The position numbers and the translations under genes were made by a program. The notes under the pieces were generated by a model, which saw nothing but the letters and a program-made list of their open reading frames with translations, ran no database searches and was not told where the DNA came from. A stretch of 45,229 nucleotides of DNA from Gammaproteobacteria bacterium (GTDB taxonomy: Bacteria; Pseudomonadota; Gammaproteobacteria; GCA-001735895), in NCBI GenBank assembly GCA_024224415.1, contig JAAENK010000235.1, positions 1-45,229 of the forward strand, written 5' to 3'. This document shows positions 18,787 to 27,160 of the stretch, piece after piece (the stretch's first letter is position 1; each line of letters begins with the position of its first letter).

Positions 18787-19689
18787 TTAATCACGTTTAC
18801 GCTTCGCCCGCGGATGTGCGGCATCGTAAACTTTTGCCAGGTGCTGGAAATCTAGATGCGTATAAACCTGTGTGGTGCTGATATTTGCGTGGCCGAGCAA
18901 TTCCTGCACCGCGCGTAGGTCGCCACTCGATTCGAGCAGGTGGGTGGCGAATGAATGCCTGAGCGTGTGCGGTGATAAATGTTGATCGAGCTGCTGGCGT
19001 CTAATCAATTGGTTCAGGCGGCTTTGCACGCTCCGCCCTGAGATGCGCTTGCCCTGTTTGCTCAGGAAAAGAGCATTACTGTCGCCTTTTAATAAACCAG
19101 CTCGCTCCTTTAGCCAACGCCTGATGGCTTCGCTGGCTTTGCTACCGACTGGTAAATAGCGGGTTTTATTGCCCTTACCCGTGACTACCAGTTGTCCGTG
19201 GGACAGATCAATGTCGTGCAGATTAATACTTACCAGTTCGGCCAGGCGCAGACCGGATGAATACATTAGCTCAAACATTGCGATGTCGCGGATAAATAAG
19301 GTGTCCTGGCTGTTACCCGATTGTAGAAGTCGGTCGATTTGCTCAGCGTCACAGGTTTTCGGTAGCGGTTGGCCAGATTTTGGTGCGCTAACTTCTTTGG
19401 CGGGATTATTTTTAGCTTGTTTTTCACGGATCAAGTACTGGTAAAAACTTCGAATCGATGATAATTCACGCTGTATCGAGGTGCTTTTGAGGCCATTTCG
19501 ATGGCGAAATGCAGCGTAAGCGCTAACCTGCCGATAGCTCACCGATGGCCAGTCGGTTATTCCCTGCTCGTGCAGAAAGTGCTGGAACTTGAGCAGGTCG
19601 CGTCGGTAACTCTTAGTGGTGTGCTCGGAGTAATACTTTTCACTGCGTAACATCCGGATGAAAGTTTCCAGATATTTATCAGCATTCAT
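18787..19689 (-). CDS. xerC: tyrosine recombinase XerC
   Basis: SSGLRLAEL, SPHTLRHSFATHLL, LLGHANISTTQVYTHLDF; context dapF-DUF484-xerC. Confidence 0.93.
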   Translation of the reverse strand: MNADKYLETFIRMLRSEKYYSEHTTKSYRRDLLKFQHFLHEQGITDWPSVSYRQVSAYAAFRHRNGLKSTSIQRELSSIRSFYQYLIREKQAKNNPAKEVSAPKSGQPLPKTCDAEQIDRLLQSGNSQDTLFIRDIAMFELMYSSGLRLAELVSINLHDIDLSHGQLVVTGKGNKTRYLPVGSKASEAIRRWLKERAGLLKGDSNALFLSKQGKRISGRSVQSRLNQLIRRQQLDQHLSPHTLRHSFATHLLESSGDLRAVQELLGHANISTTQVYTHLDFQHLAKVYDAAHPRAKRKRD

Positions 19690-19690
19690 T

Positions 19691-20404
19691 TCAGAGGCCC
19701 AGTAAACCCTGGACCCGGATGCTGACGAGTTCGCCGAGCTGTTGCAGAAAGATAGTCCCCATGGATTTCTTGAACCGCGTTTCGCTGCTACTGCCCAGAC
19801 AAAGCAAGCCGAGATCGTTGGTGTGAAATAAAGGAATCAGGGCGCTGGAACCGACATTTACATTGTCACCAAATAGTTCGCGATTGATTTTATTATCGAG
19901 ATGGCCGCAAACTGGTTTACGGCTAAGCACCCAGGGTTCGACAGTTTCCAGTATGCCGCTTTCACGACTGAGATAATGTGACTTCAAGCGGTTTTTCCTG
20001 TCCAGAATCGAGGGCAGGAAACGGAAACTCACAAAATCAGTGTAAAAGAATGTCTGTACCTGATTTTGCACCATGGCCAATACATCATCGAGCTGGTCGG
20101 TGCCAATCAGTTCCAGCGCCAGACGGTGGAAACGTAGATTCAAATCTTCGTTTTCACGCGCGATACCCACCAGTTCATCCATGTTTTTTTTCAGCACATA
20201 GTTTTCCTCGCGCAGCATTTTCATCTGCCGTTCGACCAGCGAGGTGACGCCACCCGATTGATGAGGAATAGTCATAGAACCGAAAACATCGGGGTATGAC
20301 ATTAATACATCGGGATTCTTGCGTAAAAATTCGATGGTGGTGCTTTCTTCGTTTTGATCGGTCTGTTCGGTTTTACTGCCAGTATTACTCATATTCGATG
20401 TCAC
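19691..20404 (-). CDS. DUF484 family protein
   Basis: FLRKNPDVLMSYPDVFGSMTIPHQSGGVTSLVERQMKMLREEN; located between dapF and xerC. Confidence 0.92.
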   Translation of the reverse strand: MTSNMSNTGSKTEQTDQNEESTTIEFLRKNPDVLMSYPDVFGSMTIPHQSGGVTSLVERQMKMLREENYVLKKNMDELVGIARENEDLNLRFHRLALELIGTDQLDDVLAMVQNQVQTFFYTDFVSFRFLPSILDRKNRLKSHYLSRESGILETVEPWVLSRKPVCGHLDNKINRELFGDNVNVGSSALIPLFHTNDLGLLCLGSSSETRFKKSMGTIFLQQLGELVSIRVQGLLGL

Positions 20405-21218
20405 CCTGGAACACCATAGCTGTTTCGCCGGTCATCATAACGGGGTTTCCCTCACCTTGCCATTCGAGTTTTAATTCACCGCCGCGTAATTTAGCACTGG
20501 ATTCGCCGTCGAGCAATCCGAGTCGGTAGCCAGCGATGTGTGCAGCGCAAGCGCCGCTACCGCAAGCCCGGGTTTCGCCAACGCCGCGTTCGAATACGCG
20601 TAGTTTGAAATTCCCACGGTCGATAATCTGCAGGAAACCGACGTTGATGCGCTCGGGGAAGAAGTCATGGCTCTCCAGTGCTGGCCCAAGCTTGTTAACC
20701 GTTGCAGTATCGACATCTTCAACTTGAATTACCATATGCGGATTGCCTATTGCCAGCGCGCTAAACTCGATATGTACATCGTTTATATCGAGGCCGTATT
20801 GATTTTGCCGGCTATCTGTTTTGAGTGGAATCTCGGATGGTTCGAACTGAGGCACGCCCATATTCACACAAACCCGGGTTTCACCGACCATTTGCAGCTG
20901 CATTAAGCCAGCGCTGGTTTCCACTGGAATAACATCGAGATCAGTCAACCCCTGTTCACGCACAAAACGCGCAAAACAACGCGCACCGTTGCCGCATTGC
21001 ATCACTTCACCGCCATCGGCGTTAAAGATACGGTAACGAAAGGCCGCCTGGCCGGACTGTGGTTTCTCGACGATGAGCATCTGGTCGAAACCAATGCCAT
21101 GGTATCGGTTGGCCCATTGTCGTATCAGTACCGGGTCGGGTTCGAAGTCCTGGCGAATTGCATCGATCACCATGAAATCGTTGCCGAGGCCGTGCATTTT
21201 GCTGAATTTAAGTTTCAT
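20385..21218 (-). CDS. dapF: diaminopimelate epimerase DapF
   Basis: FSKMHGLGNDFMVID, QCGNGARCFARF, ERGVGETRACGSGACAA. Confidence 0.97.
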   Translation of the reverse strand: MKLKFSKMHGLGNDFMVIDAIRQDFEPDPVLIRQWANRYHGIGFDQMLIVEKPQSGQAAFRYRIFNADGGEVMQCGNGARCFARFVREQGLTDLDVIPVETSAGLMQLQMVGETRVCVNMGVPQFEPSEIPLKTDSRQNQYGLDINDVHIEFSALAIGNPHMVIQVEDVDTATVNKLGPALESHDFFPERINVGFLQIIDRGNFKLRVFERGVGETRACGSGACAAHIAGYRLGLLDGESSAKLRGGELKLEWQGEGNPVMMTGETAMVFQGDIEYE

Positions 21219-22462
21219 GGAAGCAGACTTTCACCGCGAACCAAGTCTTCAAATACCTCGCGCTCACGCACACAATAATGCTGGTCACCATCCACCATGA
21301 CTTCGGCGGCGCGATTACGGCTATTGTAATTAGAAGACATCGCAAAAGCATAAGCACCCGAAGAGCGTATTGCAATCAGGTCGTGCTGCGCGAGTTGCAG
21401 CGAACGCGCCTTGCCGAGAAAATCGCCGGTTTCACAAATTGCGCCGACTACATCGTAGACTCTCTCGCCTTCATCGCTGTGTTGTTCGACACGAATAATG
21501 TCCTGCCAGGCGTCGTATAGCGAGGGGCGGATCAAATCGTTCATGGCGGCATCGATCACGGCAAAATTTTTCTCTTCGGAAAGCTTGATGTAGTTGACGC
21601 GGCTTACCAGTATACCGGCATTGCCAGCAATCGCTCTTCCTGGTTCGACGACGACCTGGCCGTCGAAATTTCGTAATCGCACTTGCAGCGCAGTTGCCCA
21701 TTCAGCTGGTAGGGGTGGGGTTTCCTCGCGATAGCGAATACCGAGGCCTCCGCCAAGATCGAGATGACGAATATTAATGCCCGATTGCTTTAAGCGGTTA
21801 ACCAGGTCGAGCAGCCGATCAAGTGCATCAATATAGGGCGACAACTCGGTTAACTGGGAACCAATATGGCAGTCTATCCCCATAACGTCGATATTATCCA
21901 GCATGTGCGCCCTGGTATAGATACGCTCAGCATCACTAAAGGCAATGCCGAATTTATTTTCCTTCAGGCCGGTGGAAATATACGGGTGTGTTTTTGCATC
22001 GACGTCGGGATTCACCCGAAAGGATATCCGTACAGTCCTGCGGCTACTCGCGGCGATTTGATTGATAAGCTCAAGTTCCTGCTCGGACTCGACGTTGAAA
22101 CAATGGATGTCGTGATCAATAGCGAGCTGTATTTCATTGGCCTGCTTACCAACCCCGGAAAAGACAGTTTTTTCGGGCCTGCCACCAGCGCGTAGTACGC
22201 GTTGTAATTCGCCAGCGGAGACGATGTCAAAACCCGACCCAAGTCGTGCGAGCACATTCAATACTGCCAGGTTGGAGTTAGCTTTCACTGCGTAACAGAC
22301 CAGATGGTCGTGGTCTCCGAGCGCCCTGTCGAACGCATGCCAGTGACGCTCCAGGGTGGCGCGTGAATAAACATAGAGCGGTGTGCCATAGGATTCAGCG
22401 AGCTCGTTAATGGCCACGTTTTCGCAATAAAGCGCTGCGTCTCGGTAATTAAAATGATCCAA
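21215..22462 (-). CDS. lysA: diaminopimelate decarboxylase LysA
   Basis: PLYVYSRATLERHW, YAVKANSNLAVL, GGGLGIRY, VEPGRAI, GAICETGDFLGK. Confidence 0.97.
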   Translation of the reverse strand: MDHFNYRDAALYCENVAINELAESYGTPLYVYSRATLERHWHAFDRALGDHDHLVCYAVKANSNLAVLNVLARLGSGFDIVSAGELQRVLRAGGRPEKTVFSGVGKQANEIQLAIDHDIHCFNVESEQELELINQIAASSRRTVRISFRVNPDVDAKTHPYISTGLKENKFGIAFSDAERIYTRAHMLDNIDVMGIDCHIGSQLTELSPYIDALDRLLDLVNRLKQSGINIRHLDLGGGLGIRYREETPPLPAEWATALQVRLRNFDGQVVVEPGRAIAGNAGILVSRVNYIKLSEEKNFAVIDAAMNDLIRPSLYDAWQDIIRVEQHSDEGERVYDVVGAICETGDFLGKARSLQLAQHDLIAIRSSGAYAFAMSSNYNSRNRAAEVMVDGDQHYCVREREVFEDLVRGESLLP

Positions 22463-22466
22463 AGAA

Positions 22467-22589
22467 CTAGCCCTGCTTTTTGCTTTTTTCGTCTTCTTCG
22501 GGAAGCGTCAATGGACCTTTATTGCCGCAAGCCGACAGGCTCGCGGCCAGTACGATGCAAATTAATAATGGCAGAAGGGTATTGCGCAT
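22467..22589 (-). CDS. lptM: small lipoprotein LptM (YifL)-like
   Basis: 40-aa ORF read directly: MRNTLLPLLICIVLAASLSACGNKGPLTLPEEDEKSKKQG; lipobox LSAC followed by GNKGPL; immediately upstream of lysA; below the ORF-track size cutoff. Confidence 0.88.
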   Translation of the reverse strand: MRNTLLPLLICIVLAASLSACGNKGPLTLPEEDEKSKKQG

Positions 22590-22666
22590 TTAAGAGAACT
22601 CGATGAAAGACTTTATTATGTTGCCGCATAGACGAATAGACAAGCATAATCAACACGACCTGTATC

Positions 22667-23662
22667 TTATTCACCCCAGCATGCCCTCGCTACGCGCTGA
22701 AAATTCTCACCAAAAATTCCTCTAATTTCATCATCGTTAAAGCCATGTTGTTGTAGCTGATTAGATAGGTCGGAAAGTTGTGATGGTGCAACATGTTTGA
22801 TATTGGCGGTGTCATAGCCTTGCCCGGAGGGCCAGTAGTCTGGTCTGCTTTTTAGAATTTCACCAATATCTACATCAACTCCCGGTGAGTAATCGAAGCC
22901 CAGTCCAATGTGCTCCGTACCAACCAGTTCGGCCAGATAGGTGATATGTTGTAGCAGTGTTGCATTGTCGACGACGTTGTCACCGAGGAAGATACCCATG
23001 CCATTAATGCCGATAGCACCGTTGGTTGCTGCACAGGCTTTAATTTGTTCATCACGAATATTGCGCTGATGCCCCCAAACCTGCATGGGGTTGGAATGTG
23101 AGAATACGACAGGCCTTTGTGATGCCGCCATGATATCCATTGTGGTTTTATACGCGGCATGCGAGCAATCTACAATCATGCCTGTACGGTTCATCTCTGC
23201 AATAATTTTCTGGCCAAAATCGGTTAGCCCGGTGTCGATACCATGACAGCCTCCAGCAGCCGCATTATCGAGGTTGTAGGCAAAAACCATTTGCCTGACT
23301 CCAAGCGCATGATAGACACCGATCATATTAATGTCACCATTCAGAGCATTCATACCTTCGATGTCAAATGACACTCCAAACTTGCCTGCATGCTTCGCAG
23401 CAACAATGTCTTTCACCGAGCCAATCAGAGTAAACCGGTTACTGTTTTCAATAATCCAATGGCGATAGGCAGCGAGTGTTTTCATGGTTTGCTGCCAGTC
23501 CATGACATCAAATCCAACATTGATGCTGACATAGTTGACACCGTTATCAGGCCAGGCATCCAGTAGATTTAGATCAACCGCTGGATCAGGGAAAACACCG
23601 GCATGTGCATCCCATACCAGAGAGTTCGCACAGGGCTCGATTACGACCGATTTACTCAACAT
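22667..23662 (-). CDS. membrane dipeptidase (peptidase M19) family protein
   Basis: VSFDIEGMNAL, IVDCSHA, PVVFSHSNPM, HIGLGFDYSPGVD. ATG at 23662 (MLSKSVVIEPCANSLVWDAHAG) preferred over the track start 23767. Confidence 0.8.
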   Translation of the reverse strand: MLSKSVVIEPCANSLVWDAHAGVFPDPAVDLNLLDAWPDNGVNYVSINVGFDVMDWQQTMKTLAAYRHWIIENSNRFTLIGSVKDIVAAKHAGKFGVSFDIEGMNALNGDINMIGVYHALGVRQMVFAYNLDNAAAGGCHGIDTGLTDFGQKIIAEMNRTGMIVDCSHAAYKTTMDIMAASQRPVVFSHSNPMQVWGHQRNIRDEQIKACAATNGAIGINGMGIFLGDNVVDNATLLQHITYLAELVGTEHIGLGFDYSPGVDVDIGEILKSRPDYWPSGQGYDTANIKHVAPSQLSDLSNQLQQHGFNDDEIRGIFGENFQRVARACWGE

Positions 23663-24632
23663 GGAAGTTTCCTTTTGTTGGACTATTATCATCAGGTATA
23701 TGCAGCATGCCATCGATGACTTTCCTGGCTTCACCACCAACCTGCAAACGGGTAATATTTTCACCATCCATCCTGACTGTCGAATAAATGCTACTGGGTC
23801 GGTTTATTTCATGGCCCTGTTCGGCCAGAACATTTACCAAACCATCCTTGCTTACAGGGAGGATACCATGACGGATTAGATAGCTAGTCAACGCACTGTT
23901 GGTGGTGCCAGCTGCGGCCGATTCCGCTACACCAACGCCGGGGCAAAAGTCCCGCACGTGAATAGTGGCATTGGCGCGCTCGGTTTCGCTACAAAAAACG
24001 GCGACAGTTTGAATGCCAAACTCAGGCAGGAGCTGGCTAATCCCTGTAAAATCGGGGGTCAGTCGACGCATCGCATCGAGGCCTTTCAAGGGCACAACCA
24101 GGTGCACAAAATCACCCCTGGCCGTCTCTATCGGCAAACGTGGGTCGTAGTCCTGTGGTCGCAAACCCAGCAAATTGGCTAACTGTGCCGAATCAATACC
24201 ATATTGATGAAATGAGGGAGGCTTGATATCTAGCATAACCAACGGATATCCACTATCACGCTTGAATATTTCAACCGTGGCGATGGTAGTTGGTAAATGA
24301 AGATCGACATTGATTGAGTCGTTACTCCTCCAGTGCAAGACCCCCATCTCAACCAAATGGCTCATCAGGCAAATGGTGCCGTGACCGCACATTGGATACT
24401 CGGTCACGGTCGAGTGGAAGTGGGCATGAACAGCCTTATCATCGCAGGCGGTGATGAAGCCGGTGGCTGGTAAGCCAATTTCAGTGGCCATTTTTTGCCG
24501 GGTTTCTTTACTCAGACCAGCAGCCATTACTACGATCCCAGCCTGACTTCAACTGAAGACAGTATCGGTAAAAGCGTCATAGAGTGCGAATGGGATAGTG
24601 GCCTTTTTTGATCCTGAATCAGCTTTCAACAT
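23652..24632 (-). pseudogene. PhzF-family isomerase-like gene interrupted by an in-frame TGA (codon 28, 24549-24551)
   Basis: ATG at 24632 overlapping the kinase gene reads MLKADSGSKKATIPFALYDAFTDTVFS*SQAGIVVMAAGLSKETRQKMATEIG...; intact downstream ORF 23652-24527 contains PMCGHGTICL. Confidence 0.75.
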
Positions 24633-26163
24633 CCCCTTCCTGATTCTCAAGCCGTGATATCGCGGTGGGGAATTTCACCCGGAAACGCACGCCACGTACA
24701 TCGAGCGGCCTGAATACCAGTTTCGCCGATCGTTTGCGGTTGTTGATTTCGAGTACCCAGCGCGGCAGCAGGGATTCGCTGGTGTCGGGTTGGCTGAAGG
24801 TTTCTTTACCAGGTAAATTGTTAATCACCTGGGGTTCGGCGCTGGCCTGTGAGCTGACTTCGACGCTGGTGATCGGGCTGCTTAGCGACCAGTCCAGTGA
24901 TTTGCTTGCTGGTTTGTCTGACTGTGCGATATGGCATAAAGCTTTGCCGTTTTCTTCGACCATGGCTATGAAATGTGTCTCCACCTCGCCGTTTAACTGT
25001 TCGATGCGTAGTGATAATCCGTTTTCATGGTTTTCTATATTCTCATAATTGACCGAGCCTTCGAAACCCTTGCTGATTTCATTGACGAAATATAATCCCA
25101 GACCTTTGCCATGATGATCGCGAATCCGACGGGATGAATAACCCAGCTGGAAAATTCGACTACGATCTTCTTCCTTGATGGACGGCCCACGGTTGTACAC
25201 TTCGACAAGGATTTCATCCTGCTGACGCGCCAGCAATATTGCTACACGGTTGTAGCGATTTTTTGTCGATTTCTGGTTAGCGTAGTACACGGCGTTGTTA
25301 AGTAAATTCTCCAGCAGCAAGACCATATGGTTCTGATTGCCAAGCATTTCACAGTCATTGTTCAGTTGTATATGAAAGCGGTCATCGAGAAAACTCATCG
25401 GACAGCCTTTACTATCCAGCTGGCGTAGTTTTTCGGGTTCGTCGACGATTGGTAATAAGGCTTTCTGTAAAGCGTCAAACATCGAAAAGGTCGGCGCGTA
25501 GGGGAATGTCGATGGGTCGACTTTGTTTAACATCGACTGAAAATAATATTCTTCGCTATCGTAGATACGGTTGGCGACATGCAGGGTGATATTATCGGTA
25601 GTCGCGATGTCGAGCAGGTCCCATAAATAGGTCAAGCTTTCGGAGGCGACTTCAAATTCGCGTCCCTGATTGCCTTTATCGAGCCGATCCTTGCATAACT
25701 CCGCAGCTTTCCTCAGGGCTGTTTGCGCCTTGTCGTAACTGATAACACCATTGTGTCGAACTTCGGAGGCGATATTCTTAAAATGCAGAAACTTTTCATC
25801 GTATTCAATATATTCCAGTAGACGGTCGCTGATAAATAATTTTAGCTTATCGGCATGGTCGGAGTAGGTGCGTACGCGTGAACCGAGTTCACGCCTGGAG
25901 TCGAACAACTCGGTAATTTGTTCTTCGTGCTGAATTAATTGCGCCTTGTACCCCGCCCATGATTTAAAAAAACGTGTGATATCGAATACCAGCAGCAGTA
26001 TGACGATAGCCGCTGCTGCCACCAGTGTTTCCTGATTAGTCAGCGCCACGGGGAGTTGGTAGGGGAGAATCAACTCGGGTGTTGCGAGTATAAATTGCCA
26101 GCTGATTAGCAGAAGTGCTGCCAATGCGCTCATCCAGGGATAGGGTACTCGGGATCGGCTCAC
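24619..26163 (-). CDS. membrane sensor histidine kinase-like protein with HATPase domain and C-terminal extension
   Basis: Two N-terminal hydrophobic segments, N-box (LLLENLLNNAVYYA), G1 (VEVYNRGPSI), G2 (HHGKGLGLYFV); 4-nt overlap with the upstream regulator gene. Confidence 0.8.
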   Translation of the reverse strand: MSRSRVPYPWMSALAALLLISWQFILATPELILPYQLPVALTNQETLVAAAAIVILLLVFDITRFFKSWAGYKAQLIQHEEQITELFDSRRELGSRVRTYSDHADKLKLFISDRLLEYIEYDEKFLHFKNIASEVRHNGVISYDKAQTALRKAAELCKDRLDKGNQGREFEVASESLTYLWDLLDIATTDNITLHVANRIYDSEEYYFQSMLNKVDPSTFPYAPTFSMFDALQKALLPIVDEPEKLRQLDSKGCPMSFLDDRFHIQLNNDCEMLGNQNHMVLLLENLLNNAVYYANQKSTKNRYNRVAILLARQQDEILVEVYNRGPSIKEEDRSRIFQLGYSSRRIRDHHGKGLGLYFVNEISKGFEGSVNYENIENHENGLSLRIEQLNGEVETHFIAMVEENGKALCHIAQSDKPASKSLDWSLSSPITSVEVSSQASAEPQVINNLPGKETFSQPDTSESLLPRWVLEINNRKRSAKLVFRPLDVRGVRFRVKFPTAISRLENQEGDVES

Positions 26164-26960
26164 GACCGCTTCGCCGTTGGAGGGTTCCAGAAATAAGCGC
26201 CTTCATCACCAAAGGTGACGATGCCATAACCACTGTTGCAGAGCTCGAGAAACCCACCTTCACCTGTCTCTGCCGCATCGAATGCCCGTCGCAGAGCCTT
26301 GATATGCTGGCGATAGGATGCATAGGAAAATTTTTCTGGATCGGCTTCCAGGCGCTCGGCAATTTGCCCGGCGGTTAAAGGTCTCGGCGAACATTCCACC
26401 AGTTCGCGCAGAATCTTTCGCGGCATCGGCGCAAGTGGGCGTTTGCTATTGTTCGGGTTCATCAGGCGTACGTTTTTCCAGTAAACATTCCAGGTATTTA
26501 AATCGATGGTTAAGTCCCCGCTGCGGCTGGTATCGTTGTTATCAGCGGCTTCGAGTGCGTTCTGTCTCAGCACCGCTTTTATGCGCCAACACAGTACATG
26601 CTCGACATTATGCTGGTGTTTGGCGATGAAATCTGTGGCGGAAAATTGTTCCAGCGCATCGCGCTCAATTTCGGTGCCGCTGTGTTCCGAGAGGTATATT
26701 ATCGGAATATTCGGCCATTTTTTTCTTAGCGCACTCGATACCGAAAACCCGGCCTGGTCGTTACCGTTCATACGCGCATCTAGTAACGCAACATCGGGTG
26801 GGAAGTTTTTATCGCTTAACGCTATTTTTTGTTTGGCCGCTTCGGCAAAACTATAAATTGCGAGCTGGTTCGGACTATTGTCAAAATCGCCCTGTTCCAG
26901 TATCGATGAAAATTTGCTAATCCAGTGTGATTGATCTTCGACCCAAAATATCGAGGCCAT
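26160..26960 (-). CDS. response regulator with C-terminal winged-helix-like domain
   Basis: Receiver motifs FWVEDQ, VALLDARMNG (phospho-Asp), YLSEHS, FIAKH; C-terminal PLTAGQIAERLEADPEKFSYASYRQHIKALRRAF...GYGIV. Confidence 0.82.
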   Translation of the reverse strand: MASIFWVEDQSHWISKFSSILEQGDFDNSPNQLAIYSFAEAAKQKIALSDKNFPPDVALLDARMNGNDQAGFSVSSALRKKWPNIPIIYLSEHSGTEIERDALEQFSATDFIAKHQHNVEHVLCWRIKAVLRQNALEAADNNDTSRSGDLTIDLNTWNVYWKNVRLMNPNNSKRPLAPMPRKILRELVECSPRPLTAGQIAERLEADPEKFSYASYRQHIKALRRAFDAAETGEGGFLELCNSGYGIVTFGDEGAYFWNPPTAKRS

Positions 26961-27087
26961 GCCTAAGCCTATGCAAGGTTAACAATAAGTTTCAAGTATA
27001 CGCGGTGATTCGTGCAAAGCAGGCCTGAGAATGTGAATTAATTCTAAATATCGCTCAGAATTGGTAAAACTGGAAATACTGGCACCC

Positions 27088-27107
27088 ATTTTTCACCGAT
27101 TTTTCAC
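27088..27107 (+). promoter_or_regulatory. direct repeat ATTTTTCAC-N2-ATTTTTCAC, candidate response-regulator binding site
   Basis: Exact 9-mer at 27088-27096 and 27099-27107, 11-bp phasing, 53 bp upstream of the ATG at 27161. Confidence 0.5.
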
Positions 27108-27160
27108 ATCGACTACCTAGAGTCCATTCACAAGAAACAACTCTGTAAGAGGTAATTGAG

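Noticed and set aside
24549-24551. Genome-wide UGA-to-glycine recoding, or selenocysteine, as explanation for the PhzF TGA
   Set aside because: TGA serves as a normal terminator for neighbouring genes (e.g. the kinase gene at 24619-24621 and creatinase at 30716-30718). The affected position aligns with Gly rather than Cys, and no SECIS-like hairpin was identified. A point mutation or error is simpler.
27035-27044. GAATTAATTC palindrome in the RR/membrane-protein intergenic region
   Set aside because: A 10-bp AT-rich palindrome in an AT-rich spacer is easily expected by chance; the nearby phased direct repeat is a better operator candidate.
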